Below, in pieces: positions 1 to 11,039 of a stretch of 64,000 nucleotides of DNA. This DNA comes from Diprion similis (lineage: Eukaryota; Arthropoda; Insecta; Hymenoptera; Diprionidae), in assembly GCF_021155765.1 (NCBI RefSeq), contig NC_060112.1, positions 18,910,001-18,974,000 on the forward strand, written 5' to 3'. Numbering within the stretch: the first letter of the stretch is position 1; the number at the start of each line of letters is the position of its first letter. Below the pieces are notes generated by a model. That model was not told the DNA's origin, made no database searches, and saw only the letters and a program-made list of their open reading frames with translations. A program made the translations under genes and the position numbers.

Positions 1-592
1 GGACTCTGGCATGTTCTCCAATCTTGGTTCAAGTTCGGGGAAAGCGTAGATGAGCAAAAGGATTCAGTTGCAACATGATGCGCAAAGCGAGAAATGGCAC
101 ACCTCAACGTTTCGTCGCAGGTGCTGACTTGACTATCTTCTCGTGCGGTCAGAAGCTATCGGAAACATTTATCGCCGACCCTTGGCGAGGTAGATATGTA
201 GGTACGTACGTCACGTTTATTATTACAACGTGCACGATGCAGATAAGCCGGATACCGAAGTGGCGAGGAAACTGCACCCGACTTCGCGGAGGACGTGAGA
301 CGGTGGTATTATAAGCGTTGAAAAAACACCGAGCAAAACATCGAGTGAATATTATACCGCCTGCGGCACTGAATGACGGCGGCGGCACGCATCCCTTGAA
401 GAGAAGATGTCGTTAGGCCTGGGAATGCGATCACGAAGAGACTGTTAACGCTTGCGAACGCAGAAGCCGCGCCGCATCGTCTGGATGTTGACGGGCTGCT
501 TGTTGCCGCGGCACCTCGCAATCCGAGCTCTCATTTCCGGTAGTACCCGTCTAGCCCCCTTTCAGAGATAATAATCCGCTTCTCCTTCGTTT

Positions 593-625
593 TTCTCATT
601 CTCATTCTCATTCTCCTCATTCTCC
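593..625 (+). repeat. TTCTCA hexamer microsatellite
   Basis: Three perfect TTCTCA units followed by two degenerate ones inside a longer pyrimidine-rich stretch. Confidence 0.85.
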
Positions 626-856
626 CTCTTCAGCTTCTTCTCAAAGATTCGGTCCTGGGAAGTTGAGCGAACGCGGCGTGACTGAGAAACGATTTTACCG
701 TTTTTCACCGTCAGACTCGCGAGAAGCGATATACGAACAGTGCAGAGGAGGAAAAGAAGACCGAGAAACGGGTCTAGACTCTAGACGATCGCGTGATCGC
801 AGATTTCCTGCGGCTACTACCGACATCGCCTCGGAGAAAGAAACTTGGCAAATCAA

Positions 857-880
857 GGGGGGGGGGGGGGGGGGGGGGGG
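857..880 (+). repeat. Poly-G homopolymer, 24 bases
   Basis: An uninterrupted run of 24 G between AATCAA and ATATC. Long G homopolymers are rare in animal genomes, can form G-quadruplexes, and are prone to polymerase slippage and length error. Confidence 0.9.
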
Positions 881-2663
881 ATATCTTTCTAATTGTACGA
901 GAAAGATCGTAAGATATTGATAGTAGAAATTAAGATCGCGGAGAATGCAATGAATACATTGACAGACGCCACCGGCGTAGTTTTCATATTTCCTAACTGA
1001 ATAATCCTACGTACATATATAGATAGATAATATATATACAATTATACATTCATGCAAGACACTCGGAGAACATAACACATATCTAACGTATAACAGGATT
1101 GATTAAAATTCAGATTGTGGGTGTAACTACAAGTCTAAAACACAGATCGTCTGTCTTTCGTGTCTGTCCAAGTTCACTACACTCAGTTTCTTTCACTGAC
1201 TCTGAAACATCCGAGGTCTTGATACGGAGTTCAAGTGCTTCTTATCGGCGTTGATGGTTTTTTGTCAGGGTGGGCGTGGAATGGAGGCGCACGTATATCA
1301 TAACACAGCAGCATCGTGATGATGTTCGGCGGTTCCGAGTGTTTAAAAGACGTCTGGACGATTACACGTCACAACTCTAAAAAGGTGGTTGCAGGAGGGG
1401 GGATGTCAAGAAATATAAGGGCGGAAAGTGATACTTTTGAAAAGATTTGATCGATGAACGTTGAACTCATACAGCAAGGCGAAGCCGGTGGTGCTTGAAA
1501 AGGTTGAATTATGGGGACATCGTAAATCCTGTCGCCCGGTAAAGAAACGGGGCACGTGTATATCGCACGTCTCTACCAACACACACACACGAACTCACAT
1601 ACGCACAACCTTATGGATTACGGGCAACGTGTACCGGAGTGTATTTTAAATGCGTTAAAAATCCATCGAGGAGGGTAGCCGCGTGTATTCTGGATCAAAG
1701 GTCGTACCTATACTGCGGAGATCCCGCGTAGATGAGTGCTCTGATGTAATATTAATACAGAGTAATAATTTGGTGATGCGGCGTTAAGCTCGTTTATGCA
1801 GTGGCTATTACAAGCCCCCCGATTATATGAGGAACGCTGCTGCCTGCATACCCTCCAAGTTCCAGCTCGAGCCGGAAACATCCGTCCTTGTGAACGTACG
1901 TGTTTCACCAACTCCCAGCTCGTCTTCCAAAGGCACGTTCCAGGAACGCTGCACAAGGTACCCCCGTCTTCGTGGACCTCTCGAAAGTACCCGACACCAC
2001 AACGCTCCTAGCAACTGGGAACTCCCGAAGAGAGTTCTTCGCATCTGAACTAGCAGTAGCGGCAGCCAGCATATAATTATGCGACGCCTCCTCTCGCCTC
2101 CGAGTCCCTCAGCTACGGCTCGTAAACCGCGTGCCGTGTCATTGCTTGTTATTGCTGCACGGTTAGATTAAATTGTTGTGTACGGGGGCACGCGGAGTTT
2201 CACCTATCCAAAAAACGCACAACAGCTCTCCTCTACTATTAAGTATAGTACATCTTGACGTGGAGAGGAACCAACTTCGGAGGCATGCATACGTCGACTC
2301 TCAATTTGGAGGGCTTGGTGGCTTGATGAGAAAATTGAGCCTGAACCAATGTTTTCATTGCCCGTATTAACGCCTCGCAACAATTGCCATCCAGAGCTAA
2401 TGCAGCCTCGTTACGCACCGAGTCTATCCTCGCCTCCTTGCAATATCCTTCTTAGACGGCAGCGTGAATTTTCTGAGGATATTTGTGACGCAGTTAGGGT
2501 ATATTGCGGAACGGGGTGGCGATGATGATGATATTACGTGGGCAGCGGATCGAGGAATCATACGCTATTTATATTCATGTCTCGAGCGACGAAGCGCTCG
2601 GCGAACCCCATTTTTTTCATACCATTTTCAGTTCCACCTTCTGTTTTTTTTTCCTTTTTTCAG

Positions 2664-2715
2664 TGTGTAAAATTTCACGTTATTCGATTACCGACATAGC
2701 CAGTCCGCGAGAAGG
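2664..2715 (+). CDS. Candidate 52-bp internal micro-exon
   Basis: Bounded by a very strong acceptor (a long pyrimidine run ending TTCCTTTTTTCAG) and a GG|GTGAGC donor. Only one frame is open across it, reading CKISRYSITDIASPREG. Both splice signals are close to consensus and the spacing is right for a small exon, but no neighbouring exon was identified. It could also be a non-coding or chance pairing. Confidence 0.15.
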
Positions 2716-5044
2716 GTGAGCAGCCAGTCACCATTAATCCACCGCCCCAGATACGTGTTACGTGCAAGTAGCGCACGCATATGTATCATGTACGTATACA
2801 TAGATACACGTACATCGAAGAAGAAGGAAAATAAACACGAGGCATGGATTAATTTCACTCTGGGGACTATTCAAAGCCCACCTGCCAGCCTGCCTCCGAG
2901 GTGCGAGAAGTACGGCGTACGGCAGGATGCTGAACGGTGTCTGAAATCGAGTAATAAAAAATGCTACCCCCGACATTCTGACTCCTGTTTATACATAGCC
3001 AACAGAGATTTTGATATCGGTATTTCGAAGGGCCGCAGCTCGGGATCAGCCCGAAACGTAACGAGCAGCAGAGTTATTTCGAGTAAGGTGATAGAGAGAA
3101 GATCCGAATGCCTTATGCTCTACGCAAACATCAAAAGCCCGACTTTTGACTAGTTTGATGTTTTATGTCGGACCGAGTTCCGGTTCGAACATTGAGGCGC
3201 TAACGCGCGCCGCGACGTACAAACAAACAGTAATCCATAACGTCAAAATTCCAGACTCTTTCGCTCGTTTAAAAAATGCTTTTGATCCGGGGTAAACAGT
3301 CTCGCGAACGAAAGTGACGAATGATGATAAGCCCCACCCTGTCCGTGAATTTTAAAACAGTCGCTGGCACACGCGCTAACCGAATTCTGAATCTTTCAAA
3401 CAAAATCGATATCTTGCTCCAATTTTTCGGATATTTAGACCTTTAAAAAAGGCTACTACAAACAGCCCCTCCTCAATCGACCTAGATTACAAGCCGTCGT
3501 TCTATTAAGATTTCATAACAGAATATTCTATGAAAGTTTGATAAAATCTGGGGAAATTTTTTTTAAAGAGGATGTTTCAAAGAGTAGTTCCATATCCAAA
3601 CGACACGATGATAAGGTGTAAACGAGTTACAGACATGATCTGATAAAAAGGTGGAATCCATCTGGCAAACGATTATAATTGTCCGATACCTGCAGCTCAG
3701 CTACCGCAAGAAGTCCGCCTTCATCTGGGGTAAATACTTGGGTGAAACAGAGTTAGGGTGATCTTTGGGTGTGGCGGAGGCAGCAATGTACCCGTATAAC
3801 TATACCCGTAACGAAGAATCCCGTCATCGTGACTGCGACGAAGCTGTTGTCCGGGCAAGAGGAAGCTCTCGAGGAGTGTAGGTGGCATCCGATATATGCG
3901 CGACACATACATACGGGGTCCTTAACGAAGCCATTGTTCCGTAGTACCACAGGCGGTCGAATTCCCTCGAAACGGCATAATTGTCTCGTTATTAGAGTTC
4001 GCCTATAATCGGCAGAACAAACTCGGACGGTAATGGGTCCCCGCAAATTACTTACGGGAATCATGTCCGTGCTCATCCCTCCACCACGCATACAAACCGC
4101 CGTTGAGGTCATCCACATCGTAAACCTCCATAGAAAACGCGGCATGACTGAAACCGAACGAGCGCACCGCATGCAAGTCCCTCAAAGAAACGCGAAAACA
4201 CTGCAACAACTCATGAATAATGCTGGCTCGATCTTGCACTTCTGGTGCGCACGGCTACCTTCGTAACTTTATACGGCTTCCCGTGATTGTGTACAAAGCT
4301 GTGCGCATAACTCGCGAAATAAATATGTATAACAGCGGATTCGTTGCGCAAGAGAAGCCGGGCGGTGGGTCATTGCCTCCACTTTATGGCTATCTATACG
4401 CTTTTTTCACCTTAGTATTGAGCTGCGCGGATTCCGATCTATAAAACAAACAATTCAGTGCCGAGGTGAAAAATACAGTAATCCATGCATGCGGCTCTGA
4501 TCTTTGTGTTCGACTCAACGTTTCCCGCGAATGTACAGTTAGGGTTAACTCTGAGTTTGCGCAATTTTTTTTTCTTAAACGATCCAATGATTGAGGAAAA
4601 TTATGGTCATCGTAGTACGTTGAAACAATTAAGGTTTTTACTCGTAATGATGACCATTCACCAACATAAATCTTTTCGACGTATATTTACAAGAGAAATC
4701 ACAGTTGGTTGTGCATATTGCGGATAATGCGCGAACAATGTATCGCAAATTCATGTCTATTCTGATCCGAGAGCTGGTGTAACTGCGAGAATGAACGAAA
4801 GGGTGACGGGTTAAAATAATTCATCATTCTCCACTGCGGCATGGAATAGAAGCAGGAGGAAGCTGCGGGAGTTGAGGTAGGGAGATATTTTTTACTCCGC
4901 AGAAGTAGAAGCGGGTATACCTAACCCAGTAAACCCGGGGAAGGCGAGCCAGAGACAGAGTGGATCGCATCACCTTGAAGATATCCAACCGTTTTGTCTT
5001 CCCGACTTCCCGGTTCTTCCTTCGTGAATCTTTAAAGAAGAACG

Positions 5045-5069
5045 GATGATGATGATGACGATGACGATG
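5045..5069 (+). repeat. GAT/GAC trinucleotide repeat
   Basis: Four GAT units, then alternating GAC and GAT. It explains the run of His residues in the minus-strand frame across it, which is not taken as coding. Confidence 0.8.
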
Positions 5070-6077
5070 GTTGAATTGGACGCTGTGTACCTGAACCGTG
5101 CGCGCCATTTTAGGAATACCGTTTCGCAACCTCCAGAGCTCATATAATTAACGATACTGTCGCAGAGTTATTGTTCAATGGCAGATCCGTGCGGTTGGGA
5201 AAATAATCTTTAATTCCGACCCCAAGTCATTTTGTCCCGAAGAGATGATTGGAGGGGCGCAGAAAAAGAATTTGTTGGTCCCAGAAGGCGGTTCATAAAT
5301 CGTTGGGCGTGCGGAGGTTTGTTCACGGTTTATTATATTGCATCGTCGATGAAACGTGAGGCGTGAAACGTTGTATTTATCGTCCCGCTTCCTTCGGAGA
5401 ATCATGGCTGCGAAACCCCCCTGAGGGCCGGAACCGGAGCAACATCCCCTGAAATCATCCTGCTGTACAGCTCCGTCCGCGAGAAAATCCACTGCGGTAG
5501 CTTGTAATTTGCGGAAATGTCGTTTTGGGACGTTACCCACCGTATGTATTTAATTACAACAAAAGCGCTCGGGACGGAGTGCGAGGAATAAACTTGAATA
5601 ACCCCACTTTCCCTGTTTCCTGATATGAAATGCAAAAGTATCTAGAATATCTGAAAATTCCTATCTTCATCTCGTGCTTGCCTTGAAAAATAATATACTG
5701 GATAACGATAGCGCAATAGAAGAATACCAAGTGCGATAATCGGAAGCAGATCTGAATATGATGCATTTCTTGTAATTGGACGGTTCAAAATCTTTCGCAA
5801 ACAGAATTTCTCTCTTTTTTTTCCCCTTCTCCCGATGTCGAACAAATTGCCGCAAATTTCGCGCGGAGATGATTGCTATACGTGGGATGAGGTGGACGGA
5901 CACAGCACATACATGATACAGGGAGGTGGGTAGGTGCATAAGGCGTACGTGCACGTATCAATTTATGAATTTACAAAGGCATATATACGGGAAGGTGAAT
6001 TGGCAAGAGCGGGCGAAGAAGGGGAGGGGAAGTCGTAAGTGGCGTTGTTCATTACAAACACCACAGCCAGCCGACAC

Positions 6078-6233
6078 CTACGCCTGGTGCAACAGCAGCG
6101 GCAACAGCAGCGGCATCATCGACGGGTTCCCGGGGTGGCCGAAGGGTCCGAATGCATGGAGTAGCAACAACGGCAACAACGCGGCGAAGATCAGCAGTGG
6201 CGTTGTGCTAGCGACCGACAATCTTTGGTCCAT
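6078..6233 (-). CDS. Candidate first exon with signal-peptide-like start
   Basis: A minus-strand ATG at 6233 opens 51 codons. Residues 12-27 are strongly hydrophobic (PLLIFAALLPLLLLHA), like a secretion signal. A Pro/Gly segment and a second Leu-rich run follow before the stop at 6078. A GTAGGT donor-like site begins at 6081, just ahead of the stop, so this could be the first exon of a longer secreted protein. Local GC content is higher than in the flanks. Against it: the Leu run comes from CTG/TTG repeats, and the plus strand is also open here (5926-6249, Ser/Asn-rich). The protein is not recognised. Confidence 0.22.
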   Translation of the reverse strand: MDQRLSVASTTPLLIFAALLPLLLLHAFGPFGHPGNPSMMPLLLPLLLHQA

Positions 6234-7659
6234 CGCCCAGTCTTTATGATTATGCTTTACGATCCGGTGGTTATTTGCGCGGCGTCTCGACGCAACACGT
6301 AAGGCGCCGCGTCCGAGAGACTCCAGCGATTATTTACGACGCAAAGTGTAATGGGATGTCGGGGATTAATGAACGTTGAAAATAAGGTACCCCCACCCCT
6401 CCCCGCCGCCCCTTTCTTTCCCTACATGGAGGAGAGGGCCCGATGGCTATGACTTTATGAAAAACTCATCAGTTCGCGAAGCGTTCAACCAACCAGCGAA
6501 CCGAACCGACTTCTGCACCCCTCGCTCGTCGCGACGTCGCATTCGCGTGATATTTGGAAGTTAGAACACTCGTCTGATTCCGAACTTAATATTTTTTTCA
6601 GTTTCGAATTTTTTCTTTTTTTTATTCCCTTCTTTCGTCGCGAGGGTCCGAAGGATGCAGATAAACATCCAAAGGGTTCGTGGGGGTGCGAAACACACAG
6701 AGAAAGACCCGAGAGATGCCATTCACGCGTGAAGAGGACTTCCGGTCACCGGTATAACCTTTTTATGTATGAACCCTGCACCTTTTTCTTCCGAAACTCC
6801 GAAAACGGAATTACGCACTCGCATCGTCGTCGTCATGTATTTTATCTCTTCTTTTCTTATTTTTCTTTTTTTCTTTTTTCCCATTCTGTACCTCCCTTAC
6901 CCAACTTCAAATCTTTTAGAGAGTTGACCTTCACTCGCTTATCGGGATAAGCCAGTACGACAGAAATTCTTGTTTAAAGTTTTGGATCAATTCGTCGCAG
7001 AAAAGACTTGGAAGAAATATGATTCTGATTTTAATACGGAAGATTTTCATCATTTATTAGGTATACGTTAGGCTATAATATATCAAAAGTTTATTTAACT
7101 TATCACAGGGTACAAAAATAAATCAACTACATCCACCGCCGTGCTTTTTTGCGGCGGGGGAGAGCGGAGGGCGAACTTTCAACGCAGCAGACACGAACTT
7201 TCACATATGATCGTTGTGAGCTTGAAAAAATGATTCCTAAAAAAAAACTTTTATTCAAATTGTATCTATTTCACATGTTAGTTGAACAAACATACAACGA
7301 ATGGATGAAAATCTTTTGGAACATTGAGCCTCGGATGATCTAATCGTAAGACCCATCATTGTAAAAAATGGTTATAAATTTTTCTCTCAACACATTGACC
7401 TACGAAGGAGAAGAACCAAAAATATGTGATATTCCTTACTCCGCCTTGCTTCCCATTATCACAATATTACTGCTGGGACCTCAGACACCCCTGTATAATC
7501 ACCCGAAAATATCGCGGATGTTTCGCGGTGGGAGACTCGATGAGGTTTTTCGTCCGGCAGAGCGGCGAAGGATTGGAAGAGCCGGAGCGGCGCGGCGGGC
7601 GCGGCGGTTTCCTTCCTCCCACCACGCGCCATTACCCGGGGTTAAAAATGCCCCATAAA

Positions 7660-7941
7660 TCACATTAGGATGAGAAATGCTCGGGCGCTATCTGCATACC
7701 CTTCGCCGAGATACCGTACACGCTGCTGCTTTTCGAGAGACTCGGCGATCGTGTTCAACGGAAAACGTCCTGCACCAGGCGACGAGGTTCCTTGTCCTCC
7801 CCCGTCTATGTATATAAACGCGAACGCCGCTACAAGGAGGGCAGCGATGCATAAATCTTCGCGCCGGAACAGCTCGGTATCCTTCCTTTCCTTAATTACG
7901 TTTTTTTTTTCACAGTCTGCACCCATTACGCCTTTTCCCAT
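7660..7941 (-). CDS. Candidate exon, type II membrane protein-like
   Basis: A minus-strand ATG at 7941 opens 93 codons: a basic N-terminus (KKNVIKERKDTELFRRED), one hydrophobic segment at residues 30-45 (LCIAALLVAAFAFIYI), then a Gly/Ser stretch and a helical EKQQRVRYLGEG. That order resembles Golgi type II enzymes, with cytosolic basic tail, anchor and stem, but no catalytic domain is visible. A GTATGC donor-like site follows LGEG, so the gene could continue to the left. Against it: a long T-run plus CACAG acceptor-like string lies on the plus strand at about 7901-7915, and no acceptor partner was found. Membrane topology is inferred only from charge. Confidence 0.2.
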   Translation of the reverse strand: MGKGVMGADCEKKNVIKERKDTELFRREDLCIAALLVAAFAFIYIDGGGQGTSSPGAGRFPLNTIAESLEKQQRVRYLGEGYADSARAFLILM

Positions 7942-8060
7942 TAAGTTCGTCAAGTTAAGCAGCGACGCGACGTGACGCCCAGCGCCGCAACCCCGAGAGG
8001 ACCTCTTTCGCCAGGACTTGGAGGATCCTCCCCACCAGCCGTTTCGCCTCGAGCTAGCGG

Positions 8061-8106
8061 TTTCTTCTTTTTCTTTTTCTTTTTCTTCTTTCTCTTCCTC
8101 CTCCAC
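8061..8106 (+). repeat. Pyrimidine tract
   Basis: About 45 bases of almost pure T/C built from TTTTC and TTC units. It makes a Glu/Lys-rich chance frame on the minus strand. Confidence 0.75.
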
Positions 8107-10730
8107 CTCATCTCTGTCTTCTTATTCTCTTTTTTCCTCTCCCGCCTCCACCATGAAACTTAATTATATTTTATCGCAGCTTTGTCACGCTTATTTAAAT
8201 TTAAATCGTCCTCTTCGCAGCCCTCGACTATACGACGACGACTCATAACGTCTTGGAGGAGCATAAGACGGCCGCAAGAACCTCGTACATAACCAAAGGT
8301 TCATCCGTACCTCGCGTCGAATTTCTACAGCTTCTTTGCAGGGTGCTTTAACTCAATTCAACTGCTCCCAGAAACAACAAAATATTAATAAACGACCACG
8401 AGATGCACTTATGGGAAAAAAATCGCCACTACAATATCAATATATATTCAAAGGACAGTATTCCAAGCATTGTATAACAGATTCCCAGAAGCAAGACTTT
8501 AATATTCATCCGAATCTCGTCGACGCGGTACTTTCATTACACGAACAGGATCCTTTCAAGAAACCGGCACCTCATGATTGTTAATTCAGTCCCAAGCGAA
8601 CCTGTTCGTATAATACGAAAGGTCATATAAATACACGGGGTGCGTTGGAGAGATAAGGTGGACTGCACGTACGATGCATGAATCCCAGAGAGGGGCTGGC
8701 TAGTGTCATCTCCTCGACGCGGAGGACTATGCCTTAGACTCTGTAATGATAGCCAGGAATTTTCTAACCACGTAGCAGCGTGATAATTGCTGGTCTCCGG
8801 ACGCAGGGATGCCTGGTTCTCCAGCAGTGGAGGCCCCGACTCGTCGTCCCAGAGATGATTATTAGCGGACAATGCCGCGCCTCGGCCAGGCCCAAAGCGG
8901 ATTAGCATAAAGTCTGACGGTGTCTCGAAGTCTCTCAGAGTTCACCACGATCCTAATCATTACCGGCGACAAAGGATGGGGTCGTCAAAAATTACCTAGA
9001 TGTACCCACCTCGGGACGCTTATCCAACGTATTCGAGTGTAAGGAGTGTAATCCTTGTGGAGCTTACAGCCGTCGAATAGCAAAACTGTTCGAGGGTTTG
9101 AAAATGAATTTTTTCTCGCAAGTTTGATGAAATTTTTATCATGTTTATAAACCCAGCAATTATATCTAGGTACGCATAATTTTTCAAACCTATTTTGAAA
9201 GCCATAAAATTTCGTACTTCGATTCGGAGTAATAATTACAGTCTTACTTTCAAAACGAATTTCTCAAAAACTTATTATTCGGTAGAAAATTTTGCGCCGC
9301 ATCTAAAAATATTCCAAGTACCCGACCCCTGCTTCGAGGGTCAGTCGGCACCGTGAGGTCCGAATCAGTATCTGCATCCCGCACCCTTCACCCATCATGG
9401 AGCGAGTCCAGAATATCAAGCCGGTCTGCGGAGGTCGTAAATAGTCCCGAAGGGTAACCGGAGATGGATGAAAAACACGTGGTGTTTCGAGCGAATCCAT
9501 GCGAGATCGACGCCGTTCTGGAACGTCGCCGGTAGGTAATAAGTTTAATTTGGCTATGAGCCCATGACGGGACCGGAAGTCTCGACAGGCCGCCTCTAAG
9601 CCGGAGCTTCCGTGGTAACGTCGCGTACGCTGATGGCGGGTCGGACAGCTGCTGAATACGCGGCGAGAGCCGAAGGGAAAGAGGTGTGTGAACAGCGAAG
9701 AGGGACGAAGGAACAAGAAAGAAGGAAGAAGGAAGAAGGGCCGAGTAGGTACGTCGCGATATTCTGGACGACCCACGCCCGACGTCTTCTCTATTGACGC
9801 ATTGCCCATCGACTGGGGCACGAGCAGATTATACACGTGGTAACAGATGCACGACTCGTTACCGCCGTCGCGACGTACCCTCAGGAGACTTCGGCCACTC
9901 CGTTGATCCATACTCGGTGTCCAGCCTTCGGCCCACGCCCATGACTACAACATGGGCTGAACCCTGCTGCCTTGTAGTGACGCGACAGGCAACGTCCCCC
10001 TCTCAGAGGCGTTGTTTACGATCTTGATTGAGAATATTCATCGGATGGAATACAACGCACGGTGAGTACGCGATCGAACCGAAATCCGTGAAATTTCAGT
10101 ACCGTATTGATTGCAGGACACTCCGGATTTGCGGAATTGCATTGGACGGTTTTTGAAACCGTTTTGAGCGGTACTAGATTTTGAAGCTTTAGGAAAGACG
10201 GCGAAGCTTGAGTTACTCGAGTTACCGTCGTGACCGGCAATTGGAAAAATATAAATATCGCACTAATTTTCGGCAGCACACTTCACATACGGATGGGGGT
10301 CAAAACTTGGGAGGGTGAAAAATAGGAATGGCAATAATCATGATGACTACTAATCAGTGACACTTTCGAAAATCAAGATTTCGAACAATTCGTCCTACTT
10401 TACTTGATTTCTGCATGTTGGAAATTGCATTTCCAAGTTTTTCCCCCACCCTCGCACACGTAATTCAGACAGAAATGTGCCTGGACGGAATTCCTCGGTA
10501 TAAGGTATAGGAAAAAATTTCCAATCAAATTTTAAGTGCCAGTCTAATTACCGATCACAATCGAACGCCATCGCACAGCGAGGAGCGAGAGTTTCTTTCT
10601 GGCTCGATGAAATCGAGCGCTCCTGAATTGGCGCGAAGAAGGAAACCGTCGCTCACCCCGCTCCATTCACCAACAGAAACGATAAGGTTCACCGAGCGGA
10701 ACGGGGTTTTCGGAATTATCATGGCAGCTC

Positions 10731-10732
<2 letters not shown>

Positions 10733-10776
<44 letters not shown>
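10733..10776 (+). repeat. CT dinucleotide microsatellite
   Basis: About 22 CT units with one G interruption. The equivalent GA array on the minus strand would bind GAGA-type factors (inference). Confidence 0.9.
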
Positions 10777-10840
10777 AGCTCGAGGCGACGTGGGAATCCT
10801 CTGAAAATCAGATATTAAGTAAGGCGGTTAGAAGCCGATG

Positions 10841-11039
10841 GCTGCTGCTGCTGCCTTCCTCCGCATCGTCCGCAAACAATCAATTTCTACTGTGCGGTAC
10901 GGTGTGCTGGAGAAGGGTGGGAGTCTATTCGCGCGGAGAGATTTCAGAATCTCTTTTTTCCCCCGAGGCATGTGCGTCTTTGCGGGGTTGATAAATTCGC
11001 ATCGTGGGTTGAACGAGGAGGAGGACGACGACGACGACG
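10841..11039 (+). repeat. GCT, GAG and GAC trinucleotide runs
   Basis: A (GCT)n run near 10841-10854 and adjoining (GAG)3(GAC)5 near 11015-11039. The resulting Ala and Asp runs are in open frames but no gene is supported here. Confidence 0.6.

Larger units (their letters stand above)
1..6077. other. Gene-poor stretch
   Basis: Apart from the hexamer repeat, the poly-G run, the micro-exon candidate and the GAT repeat, I see AT-rich patches (about 1010-1060) and an exon-like segment on the minus strand at 4048-4239. That segment ends at a CCC|GTAAGT donor but has no convincing start. No gene is supported. Confidence 0.5.
6234..10732. other. Gene-poor stretch
   Basis: Holds the minus-strand membrane-protein-like frame and the pyrimidine tract. 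The 202-codon ATG-started minus frame at 9303-9911 has no recognisable domain. A short ATG frame of five codons before a CG|GTGAGT donor near 10062 could be a tiny first exon, but nothing else supports it. Confidence 0.45.

Noticed and set aside
4824..5129. Poly-His segment in a minus-strand frame
   Set aside because: Created entirely by the GAT/GAC repeat at 5045-5069.
9303..9911. 202-codon minus-strand frame starting with ATG
   Set aside because: No domain, signal or conserved-looking motif, a mixed Arg/Ser/Phe composition and no splice or polyadenylation context. Not strong enough to call a gene.
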